Shown: piece after piece, positions 17,748 to 26,583 of the stretch
Position numbering within the stretch: position 1 is the first letter of the stretch
Layout: each line of letters starts with the position of its first letter
Assembly (NCBI RefSeq): GCF_014698045.1
Contig: NZ_JACJSE010000005.1
Coordinates: 1 to 64,000 of the forward strand
Source: Aulosira sp. FACHB-615
Lineage (GTDB): Bacteria > Cyanobacteriota > Cyanobacteriia > Cyanobacteriales > Nostocaceae
Direction of reading: 5' to 3'
Length of the DNA stretch: 64,000 nucleotides
Notes under the pieces: model-generated
Told to the model about the DNA's origin: nothing
The model's database searches: none
Seen by the model: the letters and a program-made list of their open reading frames with translations, nothing else
Position numbers and translations under genes: made by a program

Positions 17748-18194
17748 ATGTCTTTTATTTATAACCGTACTGTGCGCTTTGCAGATACTGATGCGGCGGG
17801 TGTAGTTTATTTTGCTAATGTTTTGAGCATTTGTCATGAAGCTTATGAAGCATCTCTCAACGCATCGGGAATGAATCTCAAAGCTTTTTTTACTAAACCT
17901 TCAGTGGCTTTTCCAATTGTTCACGCCAATGTCGATTTTTTCCGACCGATGTATTGCGGAGATGAGTTGAATATTAGTTTAATTCCCCAGAAATTAAGTG
18001 CTGATAAATTTGAAATTGCTTACGAAATTACAATTGCAGATGTGTTAGTGGCTAAAGCTATCACTCGCCATGTTTGTATTGATGTGAATAGTAGAACTAA
18101 GCAAGAATTATCTGCGGAAATTATGCAGTGGTTGGAAACGAACCGCAGAGACGCAGAGGGCGCGGAGAGGAGGAAATCACGGGAGGTAATGTGA
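17748..18194 (+). CDS. hot-dog acyl-CoA thioesterase, DHNA-CoA hydrolase type
   Basis: 148 residues. VRFADTDAAGVVYFAN (residues 8-23) is the 4-hydroxybenzoyl-CoA thioesterase signature with its catalytic Asp, and VDFFRPMYCGDELNI is the second strand pair. In cyanobacteria proteins of this type hydrolyse 1,4-dihydroxy-2-naphthoyl-CoA in phylloquinone synthesis, which is the likely role; the neighbouring HopA1 gene is probably unrelated though only 58 bases upstream. The last ~18 residues (RRDAEGAERRKSREVM) are encoded by the common CGCAGAGACGCAGAG repeat and are outside the fold. Confidence 0.82.
   Translation: MSFIYNRTVRFADTDAAGVVYFANVLSICHEAYEASLNASGMNLKAFFTKPSVAFPIVHANVDFFRPMYCGDELNISLIPQKLSADKFEIAYEITIADVLVAKAITRHVCIDVNSRTKQELSAEIMQWLETNRRDAEGAERRKSREVM
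18140..18175. repeat. CGCAGAGACGCAGAG repeat inside 3' end of thioesterase gene
   Basis: AACCGCAGAGACGCAGAGGG and the following GCGGAGAGG are a well-known cyanobacterial dispersed repeat. Here it has replaced or extended the thioesterase 3' end, giving a charged tail. Confidence 0.7.
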
Positions 18195-18216
18195 TAAGTA
18201 TGTGGACACAATTATT

Positions 18217-18320
18217 TAGAAGACGCATTTCGACTTCTCCCCAAGGGAGACGCTACGCGAACGCTCAATGCTCGATAAACTGACTAGAAGAGGGTTGAGC
18301 GAAGTCGAAACCCTGTCATC
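18217..18320. repeat. dispersed palindromic repeat cluster
   Basis: Contains GGGAGACGCTACGCGAACG, a classic Nostoc repeat, flanked by the inverted pair ATTTCGACTTC and GAGCGAAGTCGAAACC. The short frame through it has no gene features. Confidence 0.65.
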
Positions 18321-18434
18321 TCAAGTTAGTTTTAATTTAGTCCTTCTACTTAGCAATCTAAATGGTTTACAAACATCTCTCTCCCTTATCTATCCCATCC
18401 TCCTTGTCTTCCTTGTCTCTGTTACTACAAGTGA

Positions 18435-20489
18435 TTACGGTTTATTCGCTTGCTCAAAATTAGGGTAAACATAATCTTCAAATAATTTACCAATCTTAGG
18501 ACATCTTTTGGCTGCCTTTGCTACTAATTCTTGGTAATCTTGGCGGACATCAAGATAATAACTTGCTTGGCGTTTGCCAATTTTTGGTAGCCAAGCAGTA
18601 TGCAAAGTCATCGCAAAATGAAGTGGCTGTTGAGATGGGGGACTGGATAATCTACATACAGGGCCTTTAGATAAATGATTGGCATCAAAAATCCAATATT
18701 CATTTTCTTGGCCATGCCAAACTGTGCAGACAATATAACCATCTGTGGGTTTTTCTGCACCACGATATGGCATAAACTGAGGCGAAAGCACTACATATCC
18801 TGGTGGTAGTTCGTAGCTATCAACAATTGCTGGTGATTCTGTGGATGAAGCATGAAGTCTAAACAAGTATGCTGGTACGCCACTACGTGCCATGTCTAAG
18901 ACTTTTTCAAGAGGAATTAAGCGATTTTTGTAATTTTGATACTGAGTGACAACAAATTTGGTCATTAAGTCTTTCCATAGCCCAAAAGAACACCAATAAA
19001 TATCATCTAGATATTTTAAAGGTTGTCCTTGAGAATCTTGGTCAGGATAAGTATAAAGGTCTGTACCCCAGGTACATTTAGCATCAGAAATAATGTGCGA
19101 CTGGAGAATATTTCCGCTTTCTCCATGAATTACATAACGTCCCATTCGCCCAAGATCAACTTGACCAGGTACCATTCCACACAAATCTTCTGGTTTATAT
19201 TGAGGATAAGCAGAAACATCATATTGTCTTACCCATTCCGAGACATCCATACCAGCAATATGCGCGGCATTCAGTGTAATATTTCCTTCAGGATTTTCGT
19301 AATCTACTAAAAAATGTGCTGCTTCTAATGGCAAGATAACTTTTTTGACTGTTACTGTTTTAGTATTTGGTTGCAACTGATTCCGTGGCACAATATAAAC
19401 TGCCGAGTATGGCAAAGGCGGTTCTTCTAATATATCTCTGAGTATGTTTTCCAGGCGTTTATAATGGGGTAAAGGATTATTTAAGACTTGTTCTACCCCC
19501 ATCGTAAAAGATGTATCCATAATCACGATATAGTCTTTCGTGACCCCGATTTGGTGTATAGTTTGTTCAATTTTTACGGGAGAACTATCAGGTAAAACTA
19601 ATTGCCACTGTTTTAAAGATGTTGCCCCATCCCAACACATAACAGAAACAAAGTCTTTGATTTTTATTGGTGATTTATTGAACCATTTGAAGTAATTGCC
19701 ATAAAGATAGCCAAATATTGATAATAAAGATTGAGATACAGCATTTAAACTACTTTTAAGCAGTTTCGGTTGCCACAAGTTACAGATATTATGTAGCCAT
19801 TGGTCAATCAAGTGAATAACAGCAATTGAGTCTAAAAAATTAAATAATGATCTGCCATAATTAACTGTAAACATCTCTTTGCTATGAGGGTCAAAAGCAG
19901 GATGGGCAGTACTCAAAAATGGTTGAAAAGGTGCATTATATCCTTGTACTTCTGATTGCCATTCTTGATTAGATCCTACTGGGGTAACAACATCGAGACT
20001 TTCAGTATCAATTTCATAAGGACGGCCAGCATCGTAGGTAACTAGTAACCTTGCTGGTGTATCTTCGGAAAACTTCATCGGGAGAAAAGCTGTGTTTAGC
20101 TGGTTACGAATACCCAATGGAACGGAAAATCTCGTCAGTCCATGATTACTAAAACGAAATTTTTGATACTGAGAGACAGAATCAGTTGCTTTGTCAGCAT
20201 AATAATCAGGTGGTTTGGCTATGCGCGTAGTTAATTTCACTTGATTTTCGGTATCAAAATCTAGCCGATAAATCATCCCATCGCCGCACAATAAAGAATC
20301 TCCATCAGGATAGGGTAAGCCGCCAGAGTTAACGGTTCCTATGGAAGTAACCATAAAAACATGCCCCTGCACATCCGTGGGGAGAGTTCCTTCGAGGACT
20401 TGCAAGGGTAGCTGGTTATATTCGTATTGATTAGCATTTCTTATTGATGGTGGAACTGGTGGAGAGTCTTGGAAATTACTGGTAGACAT
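18435..20489 (-). CDS. long carotenoid oxygenase (RPE65/CCD family)
   Basis: 684 residues, against about 480-500 for typical bacterial members. The four iron-ligand His can be placed at about 196 (STAHPAFDP), 312 (IHQIGVTKDYIVIMD), 392 (AHFLVDYE) and 630 (LHTAWLP). N-terminal GTLPTDVQGHVFMVTSIG and GDGMIYRLDF are family motifs. A helical, hydrophobic insertion (about 211-272, including LLSIFGYLYGNYFKWF) lies between the first two His and may be a membrane patch. It would cleave a carotenoid or stilbene-like double bond with O2; the substrate is unknown. It is 24 bases after the AAA-like gene and may be co-transcribed. Confidence 0.85.
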   Translation of the reverse strand: MSTSNFQDSPPVPPSIRNANQYEYNQLPLQVLEGTLPTDVQGHVFMVTSIGTVNSGGLPYPDGDSLLCGDGMIYRLDFDTENQVKLTTRIAKPPDYYADKATDSVSQYQKFRFSNHGLTRFSVPLGIRNQLNTAFLPMKFSEDTPARLLVTYDAGRPYEIDTESLDVVTPVGSNQEWQSEVQGYNAPFQPFLSTAHPAFDPHSKEMFTVNYGRSLFNFLDSIAVIHLIDQWLHNICNLWQPKLLKSSLNAVSQSLLSIFGYLYGNYFKWFNKSPIKIKDFVSVMCWDGATSLKQWQLVLPDSSPVKIEQTIHQIGVTKDYIVIMDTSFTMGVEQVLNNPLPHYKRLENILRDILEEPPLPYSAVYIVPRNQLQPNTKTVTVKKVILPLEAAHFLVDYENPEGNITLNAAHIAGMDVSEWVRQYDVSAYPQYKPEDLCGMVPGQVDLGRMGRYVIHGESGNILQSHIISDAKCTWGTDLYTYPDQDSQGQPLKYLDDIYWCSFGLWKDLMTKFVVTQYQNYKNRLIPLEKVLDMARSGVPAYLFRLHASSTESPAIVDSYELPPGYVVLSPQFMPYRGAEKPTDGYIVCTVWHGQENEYWIFDANHLSKGPVCRLSSPPSQQPLHFAMTLHTAWLPKIGKRQASYYLDVRQDYQELVAKAAKRCPKIGKLFEDYVYPNFEQANKP

Positions 20490-20513
20490 AGATATTTATT
20501 ACACCTGATGATT

Positions 20514-21872
20514 TTAGGAAACAATTGATTCTGGCTGGTAATGCAGGCGATCGCAGAAATATTCGGCATACAACCTACAGCTAGGTGTAGCTTGATTTCC
20601 GTAGAGATTAACCAACCCCATACTTTGCAACTTGAACGCTTGCTGTAGATGTAATTCCACTGGTTGAGGGGATTTAATCACCTGTGCAAATGTGTCCACT
20701 AGTTCTGGATTTTGTTGGAGATTCCACCACTGTTGTTGCAGATGTTCACGATAAATGCCATCCGAACTCAGAGCAGTTGATAACAACTCTTCTACACTGA
20801 TACGGTGTTGCCATAAATAATAACAAGCTAATCTCACAAGGTAGGGTTGACCACCGACCAAATCGAAAAGTTTTTCTAATGATTGCTCTCCAAAATTCAA
20901 CCCATAGCGATCGCCTAAAGTCTGAACTTGCTCTTTGTTGAAGTTATGTAATTCAACTGGTAAACCCACATTAAAAGGTGACTTATTCACACTCAAGGGA
21001 ATATATACTTCTGTAGCGTGGGCTACAACTAGCCGTAATTTTTTCCAAATTTCTCGATTTTTAGCTTCTTCATGCCAAGCGCGTAACAACCCAAAAAAAT
21101 CATCAGCTAAATCTGGATATTGAAATAAGCGATCGACATCATCCAAACCCAAAACAATTGGGTTAATTATTTTAGCTAAAATATAATGTTCAAAATAAAT
21201 TTTGGCGCTAATTTTGCTTCCAAATAGCTCATCCCAATAGTCTGCTAGTTGGTTTTGTAAATCCAAACCCAGACTGATACTTGCACAAAACCAACGTAAG
21301 AATTTATCTAAATCTTGAAATATGGCTGTATCAGCCAGTTGAAAACTTAAAGATACAGTATGATAACCCTCATTATTGGCAGACTGAAGAATTCGGGACA
21401 TCAATGAAGTTTTCCCCATCCGTCTTGGGGCTTTAATTCGGATTAATGCTCCTGGTTGCAAAATAGCTTTATAACAATTAGCTTCAACGGGAGGGCGTTC
21501 TACATAAAATCGAGAATCAAGCGGTACTTGACCTTCTGGTATTTCTGGTTCTGGTTCTGCTGCTGACAAGTTAGTACTTAAAGCTTGATTTCGCTGTGGT
21601 AATTCTGGAAGACAATAGTCACTCTGCTCTAAAACTAGATTAAACCCTTGAAAACAGTACTTTAAAGTTTGCTTGTCTACTCCTACTTCACAAGCAAATA
21701 TCTTCATAATTGAATCGACTGATAAACCTGTGCGATCGCTCAATGCTTCCAGAGTATACCGATGACCATTATTTTCCCGAATCTCTGCTTCAGACTTAGC
21801 TGTTTGAAGTTTCTTTAATCCTTGAGGTGTTAGAAGTACACCTCGTCTGCGTCGAGCTTTATTTGCGTACAT
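20514..21872 (-). CDS. AAA-like ATPase with N-terminal HTH-like domain
   Basis: About 452 residues. The first ~80 (RRRRGVLLTPQGLKKLQ, then RYTLEALSDRTGLSVDSI) form the helical, HTH-like domain placed before effector modules in many cyanobacterial signalling proteins. After a linker, YVERPPVEANCYKAILQPG and IKAPRRMGKTSLM (Walker A, about 147-159) begin the AAA-like (AAA_35) STAND-type ATPase, with IVLGLDDVDRLF as Walker B and DLVGGQPYLVRLACYYL as the family's GGQPYL motif. No C-terminal sensor such as WD40 or TPR is attached. ATG at 21872 is preferred over a TTG four codons upstream. Confidence 0.82.
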   Translation of the reverse strand: MYANKARRRRGVLLTPQGLKKLQTAKSEAEIRENNGHRYTLEALSDRTGLSVDSIMKIFACEVGVDKQTLKYCFQGFNLVLEQSDYCLPELPQRNQALSTNLSAAEPEPEIPEGQVPLDSRFYVERPPVEANCYKAILQPGALIRIKAPRRMGKTSLMSRILQSANNEGYHTVSLSFQLADTAIFQDLDKFLRWFCASISLGLDLQNQLADYWDELFGSKISAKIYFEHYILAKIINPIVLGLDDVDRLFQYPDLADDFFGLLRAWHEEAKNREIWKKLRLVVAHATEVYIPLSVNKSPFNVGLPVELHNFNKEQVQTLGDRYGLNFGEQSLEKLFDLVGGQPYLVRLACYYLWQHRISVEELLSTALSSDGIYREHLQQQWWNLQQNPELVDTFAQVIKSPQPVELHLQQAFKLQSMGLVNLYGNQATPSCRLYAEYFCDRLHYQPESIVS

Positions 21873-21884
21873 TGTTATTATCAA

Positions 21885-22342
21885 GCCTGATCAGCACAAT
21901 CAAAAAGAACTAAAAGTTCTGTTCAATATTTTCGCAAATTCAGCATGATTTGTTATGTTTAGTTCTTTATTCGTTTCTGTGTTCATGAGAAAATCGGCTG
22001 ACAATCATATCTCTATTAAACCAGTGCATCAAATCTGGACTGATTCAGCAGTTCCTTGGGCTTATATTGCTGTTGATCTGCCTAGTTTTCCCCGGAATCG
22101 TGATGTTTAATGATTTTTGTAATTTTTGTATTTCGATGCGATCGCTAAATCCTAGTTCCAATACAGCCACCCTTGCTATACGTGCGTAGGGAGAGTTAGG
22201 TGTGTAGAAGAGTTTCATAGTTTACAAATAGATAAAGGCAGCTGCATATATAGTTTGCAGACTGCCACAAAAATATTGACTACTTCAGGAAATACAGAGA
22301 TGAGAGGTGTAAAAACTGACTGTTTCCGACTCAAAAGCTCAA
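21885..22342. other. intergenic region without gene
   Basis: About 460 bases between two minus-strand genes. One HIP1-like site and an AGAACTAAAAGTTCT inverted repeat near 21905 are seen; a short frame starting near 21985 resembles a transposase or toxin fragment no more than by chance. No supported gene. Confidence 0.5.
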
Positions 22343-23257
22343 TTAAGCAAGAGCAGGTTCGCGTCGATTGTATACAGAAGCATCTCCCTTAATGGCTTCG
22401 CTGTGCTTACCATCAATCCCAACAGGAACATCACCCACAATCGTGACTCGCTGAACGTGACGGGGTTGGTTGCCGTAGTCAGCAATTGCATAATGTTGTG
22501 TAGCGCGGTTATCCCAAAAAGCAACATCGCCAACTTGCCAACGCCAACGCACTGTATTTTCGGGGCGAGTTATGTATGCTTGCAATAATTTGATAATTTC
22601 ATCAGATTCATTCTGTGATAAACCACGAATGCGGCGCACAAAACCACCAATGAACAAGCCGCGTTCTCCCGATTCAGGATGGACACGTACAACTGGATGT
22701 AAAGTTTCATATACGGTGGAAGTGAACACCGCCCGATGGGCTAATACATCTTCTGGTAAATCAATCACAGCTGCGGCATAGTCGTAGGCGTTACTGTGTA
22801 CAGCCCAAAGTTGATCAGCCAGGTCACGTAGTGGAGTTGGTAAATCTTGATATGCAGTTACTGAGTTTGCCCAAATAGTATCGCCACCATTTGGAGGAAT
22901 CACCAAAGCCCGCAAAACAGAGCCGAGTGGTGGACGGTCTACAAATGTCACATCAGTATGCCAGTTGTTAGCACGGCTGGAAGTGCGGCTGTAATCAAGG
23001 TCAAGAACTTCTGGGTGTCCTTCTAAAGAAGGAACGGTGGGATGAGCTGTGGTGATTTCACCAAACCGCCGCGCAAAAGCTACTTGTCCATTAGCATCAA
23101 GTTGTTGACCACGAAAGAAAATTACCTTGTATTGGACGAGGGTTTGGCGAATATCGCTGATTAACTCATCGCTGAGGTTTGCACTCAAATCAATGCCAAT
23201 GATTTCTGCACCGATGCGTCCAGCAACTGGTTTGATATCAAAATATTGAGAACTCAT
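22343..23257 (-). CDS. TauD/TfdA family dioxygenase
   Basis: 304 residues, Fe(II)/2-oxoglutarate-dependent. WHTDVTF (about 98-104) gives the HxD iron ligands, the distal His is in QHYAIADYG, and RHVQRVTI carries the 2-oxoglutarate-binding Arg. VIFFRGQQLDANGQVAFARRFG is the family N-terminal signature. Taurine, alkyl sulfates and similar sulfonated compounds are usual substrates; none can be assigned. It follows the SDR gene by 85 bases on the same strand, suggesting one operon for catabolism of an organic (perhaps sulfur) compound. No ABC transporter is adjacent. Confidence 0.9.
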   Translation of the reverse strand: MSSQYFDIKPVAGRIGAEIIGIDLSANLSDELISDIRQTLVQYKVIFFRGQQLDANGQVAFARRFGEITTAHPTVPSLEGHPEVLDLDYSRTSSRANNWHTDVTFVDRPPLGSVLRALVIPPNGGDTIWANSVTAYQDLPTPLRDLADQLWAVHSNAYDYAAAVIDLPEDVLAHRAVFTSTVYETLHPVVRVHPESGERGLFIGGFVRRIRGLSQNESDEIIKLLQAYITRPENTVRWRWQVGDVAFWDNRATQHYAIADYGNQPRHVQRVTIVGDVPVGIDGKHSEAIKGDASVYNRREPALA

Positions 23258-23342
23258 GATGATTCTAGACTCCAGAAAAATTCGTAAGTTAAAACTTGCT
23301 CTCAGATTAATGTCTGAGGATTCCTAATGAGCAGATTTAGTT

Positions 23343-24143
23343 CTAAACGCCAGGGGTAGAACCGCCATCCACCAGAATTTCTGTGCCTGTAATAGAAGCG
23401 GCTAAGTCAGATACTAAAAATAATGTGAGTGCAGCAATTTCTTCTGGTGGTACGATTCTGCCTAGAGGAATTCCTTGTAATGTTTCTTCCTTGGCTTGTT
23501 CTACACTAATTCCCCGTGCTTGGGCATTCTGTTCGGCTAAACGTTCGGCGCGTTCGGTGGCTGTTGCACCGGGTGAAATTGCGTTGATCCGAATGTTGTG
23601 TTGAGCTAATTCTTTGGAAATTCCCCGTGTGAAGTTGAGTAAGGCGGCGTTAGTTGTACCACCGGGCAGAAAACCAGGGCGGGGTGTTCTACCTGCACCA
23701 CCGATGATGTTGACAATTCGACCATCACGGCGATTTTTTTGATGGGGGACAACAGCTCTCACTAAACGAATGTAGCCCAATAACTTTAAGTTCCAAGCAT
23801 CGAGAAAGACATCATCGTTGAGGTCGAGAAAGGAACCGGCACGGGCTGAACCAGCGTTGTTAACTAAAATATCAATTTGACCAAACTGCGCCAAGGTTGT
23901 AGAAACAACTGTATCTACACTGGCTGCTTGAGTCAGATCAGCACTGATAGCAATTACTTTCGCGCCTGGAGTGGGTAGAGATTGAATGGCGCTGACGGCG
24001 TTCTCTAGTCGTTCTTGGTTGCGAGCTGCGATCGCAACATTCACACCCTCACTATAAAGAGCTTTCGCAACGGCTAACCCAATCCCCGCACTACCACCAG
24101 TGACGATCGCTGTTTTCCCTGCTAGGTGTAACTCTAAGCTCAT
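23343..24143 (-). CDS. SDR-family protein lacking the catalytic triad
   Basis: About 266 residues. TGGSAGIG at the N-terminus is the NAD(P)-binding loop and DILVNNAGSAR is the NNAG strand, so the fold is a classical short-chain dehydrogenase. The catalytic Ser-Tyr-Lys is absent: where NISS is expected it reads NIIGG, and where YxxxK is expected it reads GGTTN. ATSI-type C-terminus (TGTEILVDGGSTPGV) is normal. It may be an isomerase-like, binding-only or otherwise altered enzyme. It is upstream of and probably co-transcribed with the TauD gene. ATG at 24143 starts just before the fold; ATG at 24194 would add 17 residues. Confidence 0.85.
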   Translation of the reverse strand: MSLELHLAGKTAIVTGGSAGIGLAVAKALYSEGVNVAIAARNQERLENAVSAIQSLPTPGAKVIAISADLTQAASVDTVVSTTLAQFGQIDILVNNAGSARAGSFLDLNDDVFLDAWNLKLLGYIRLVRAVVPHQKNRRDGRIVNIIGGAGRTPRPGFLPGGTTNAALLNFTRGISKELAQHNIRINAISPGATATERAERLAEQNAQARGISVEQAKEETLQGIPLGRIVPPEEIAALTLFLVSDLAASITGTEILVDGGSTPGV

Positions 24144-24194
24144 AAGAATTAATACTCCAATTGGGGAAACATCAAATTTCCAACAACTCTTCAT

Positions 24195-24664
24195 ATTGCT
24201 GATTCAGCACTGATTGTTGTTGATTTTTAAATGCACTAAATTTATTAAGTACTATAAATCTATCGATTTACCGTATTTAATGTAGAAAAAGTTATCATAA
24301 GACAACCTCCAGAAGCAAGACCCCTAGAGATTTCGGATTTAACCTGACTAGGACTTACAGATGAAAATGAAAAATTAACAGTGGGGGACAGGGTGAAGAG
24401 GTGTAGACATCCAAAATCTTTACAATGTTTTCACAAATATTGGCAATATCAGTATGTCTCCCAATGACATTCCCTATCTATCAGTTGATACTGGGTAAAT
24501 AAGATACCAAATTATAGGGTTCCAGGTTAGTCATCTGGGCAGCTATCAGGGGGTAGGTGCTTCGTCACAAGCGAATGTCATCTACCCCTTTATGTATTTG
24601 ATAATAGGTGATAAATTACAAGTTTTATCTCAGCAGAATCAAGAAAGTGATAATACTGATGAAC
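24195..24664. other. intergenic region with candidate operator and hairpin
   Basis: About 470 bases. It holds the palindrome TAAATCTATCGATTTA (24255-24270), 112 bases before the SDR start, and a hairpin GGGGTAGGTG ... CATCTACCCC (24549-24588). Nothing gene-like. Confidence 0.55.
24255..24270. promoter_or_regulatory. candidate operator upstream of SDR-TauD pair
   Basis: TAAATC TATC GATTTA, perfect six-base arms with a four-base centre, in the AT-rich leader of the SDR gene. Its form suits a TetR- or MarR-like dimer, but there is no regulator gene beside it. Confidence 0.3.
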
Positions 24665-25285
24665 TTACAACCAATCGCGTAGTTTTTGATGTACCTGCGC
24701 TAAGTACCACATATAATCATCAATTTGATATTGAGTAGCAGCTTTGACTATATATTCTTGTGCTAAATTCAAATTATTTTCTGATTCATACAATAATCCT
24801 AAATAAAGATGACTATAAAATTTACCCTTAATTCCTTCTGATTCACCAATCTTTAAAACTTCATCAGGAGTACAATCACCAGCAAATAAATTATAAACAA
24901 ATCGCATAACTCTTCTGGGGTCATTTTTGACTTTTAATAGAGAATTACTTGCGGCTTCTTTACCTTGCCAACGAGCTATACATAAATAGCGCCACACAGT
25001 TTCTTCAACATCATTAGCATTCACCGTTAAATCAATTTCAAACTGTTGAGCGCCTTCAGCAAATCTTTCTGCATAATAGTAAGATAAGCCTCGTTGCCAG
25101 AGATATGGTTTAAGCCGAGGTTCGATATTTTCAGCCGTGTCGAAATCTTGAATTGATTCAGCAATGTTAGCTAATTGAAATTTCACCATACCCCGCCGAA
25201 TATAAGCTTTGGGATTATTTGGTTGACGGCGAATTAGATCATCCCAATCTTGAAGTTGATTTTCTAAAGAGTTGCTGAAAAACAT
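24665..25285 (-). CDS. tetratricopeptide repeat protein
   Basis: 206 residues, soluble. Helical repeats such as PKAYIRRGMVKFQLANIAESIQDF, LWQRGLSYYYAERFAEGAQQF and HLYLGLLYESENNLNLAQEY fit TPR units, the last pair separated by a family-specific segment with a Cys-bearing loop (FAGDCTPDEV). It is probably a scaffold. Starts at an ATG with no clear ribosome binding site, divergent from the rhomboid genes. Confidence 0.8.
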   Translation of the reverse strand: MFFSNSLENQLQDWDDLIRRQPNNPKAYIRRGMVKFQLANIAESIQDFDTAENIEPRLKPYLWQRGLSYYYAERFAEGAQQFEIDLTVNANDVEETVWRYLCIARWQGKEAASNSLLKVKNDPRRVMRFVYNLFAGDCTPDEVLKIGESEGIKGKFYSHLYLGLLYESENNLNLAQEYIVKAATQYQIDDYMWYLAQVHQKLRDWL

Positions 25286-25302
25286 GGATAGTTATTTTAA
25301 GT

Positions 25303-25565
25303 AATGAGCGATGAGTAATGAGTTATGAGTTATGAGTTAATAGGACTTACACAGAATTAGGAAAAAACGTAGACTTGCACATGACTTACCACAGAGTACC
25401 GCAAAGGACGCATAGAAGTAATAGGGGCTAATTTTACAAGAACGGCTAGGATACGAAGTTAAAGAGTTTGAGGGAGTTTCTACGTAAGCCCTATACTCAT
25501 AACTCATAACTCATAACTCATAACTCATAACTCATAACTCATAACTCTTTTTGCGTAAGTCCTGA
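25303..25565. repeat. tandem ACTCATAACT repeat inside an inverted element
   Basis: TAGGACTTACACAGAATTAGG at 25341 and GCGTAAGTCCTGATT at 25552 are opposite ends of a common Nostoc element. Inside lie about six copies of CTCATAA CTCATAA (25495-25550). The complementary GAGTTATGAGTTATGAG is outside, at 25310-25338. No spacers, so not a CRISPR. Confidence 0.72.
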
Positions 25566-25651
25566 TTAATATCCCAGCCAAGAGGTAGAAGAAATAACCA
25601 GCAATATTCGGTAATTTGGGGCTAGTTTATCAAAAATTAGGAAAAGCGCCC

Positions 25652-26371
25652 GTGGTTCCCATTAGAGATAATAATCCTACAGAAATTACCCCTTATGTAA
25701 CTTATGGCTTAATTGCTGCTAATGTTCTGGCTTTTATTTATGAAAGTAGCCTTCCACCCCAAGCATTAGATAGTTTTTTCCATCTGGCGGCTGTAGTTCC
25801 CCGTGAACTGAGTTTAAGCTTTGCTGGGGTGTCTTTGCATCAAACAGTACCAGAGTGGGCAACTTTAATCACCTCACAGTTTTTGCATGGTGGCTTACTG
25901 CACTTGGCTGGCAATATGTTGTTTCTGTGGATATTTGGTAACAACGTTGAAGATAAATTAGGTCATGCCAAATACTTATTGTTTTATTTAGCTTGTGGTG
26001 TGTTAGCGTCTTTGACCCAGTGGTACTTCTCCCAAGATTCTAACATTCCATCTTTGGGGGCTAGTGGTGCGATCGCCGGAGTGATGGGCGCATATATTCT
26101 CCGGTTCCCCAAAGCCGAAATTCTGGGTGTTGTACCTTTAGGCATTTTCTTCCCAACTTTCCGAGTTCCCGCCTATTTCTTTTTAGGATTTTGGTTTCTT
26201 CAACAATCCTTCTACGGACTTGCTAGTTTAGAAGCACCTACTAATATTGGGATGGAAAGCGGCGGTATCGCTTACTGGGCGCACGCTGGCGGGTTTATCT
26301 TTGGGGCTATTCTTGGCCCAGTTTTGGGTTTATTTAGCGACAAATCCCCCGAAGAATCGTGGTACAGGTAA
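25652..26371 (+). CDS. rhomboid-family intramembrane serine protease (copy 1)
   Basis: About 239 residues with six to seven membrane segments. SLGASGAIAGVMGAY gives the GxSG catalytic Ser, AYWAHAGGFIFG the partner His, and FLHGGLLHLAGNMLFLWIFGNNVED the oxyanion/His-Asn loop of rhomboids, so it should be active. Substrates are unknown. A GTG at 25652 with TTAGGA upstream is chosen because the next rhomboid gene has the same arrangement; a TTG at 25616 would add 12 residues. It forms a tandem pair with copy 2. Confidence 0.88.
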   Translation: MVPIRDNNPTEITPYVTYGLIAANVLAFIYESSLPPQALDSFFHLAAVVPRELSLSFAGVSLHQTVPEWATLITSQFLHGGLLHLAGNMLFLWIFGNNVEDKLGHAKYLLFYLACGVLASLTQWYFSQDSNIPSLGASGAIAGVMGAYILRFPKAEILGVVPLGIFFPTFRVPAYFFLGFWFLQQSFYGLASLEAPTNIGMESGGIAYWAHAGGFIFGAILGPVLGLFSDKSPEESWYR

Positions 26372-26403
26372 CACAAGTTTGGATTGTTGATTTTAGCAAG
26401 CAA

Positions 26404-26505
26404 TATTCCCCACTCCCCACTCCCTACTCCCCACTCCCTATTCCCCACTCCCCACTCCCTACTCCCCACTCCCTATTCCCCACTCCCCACTCCCCACTTT
26501 CTCCC
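26404..26505 (+). repeat. CCCCACTCCCTACTCCC low-complexity repeat
   Basis: About 100 bases of CACTCCCCACTCCCTATTC units between the two rhomboid genes. It is the C-strand form of the GGGAGTGGGG repeat also found within coding sequence elsewhere in the window. Confidence 0.88.
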
Positions 26506-26583
26506 AGGTGCAATTATCAAAATTTTTCAACTGCCAGCTACACAAGCTATATTGCAGTTAATTGATAATTAGGAAAAACACCT

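Noticed and set aside
18268..18468. 66-codon plus-strand frame after the thioesterase gene
   Set aside because: It begins in a dispersed repeat and overlaps the end of the carotenoid oxygenase gene.
25495..25550. CRISPR-like run of ACTCATAACT
   Set aside because: Units are directly joined with no spacers; it is a simple tandem repeat.
26359..26572. Pro/Ser/His-rich frames between the rhomboid genes
   Set aside because: They are translations of the CCCCACTCCC repeat.
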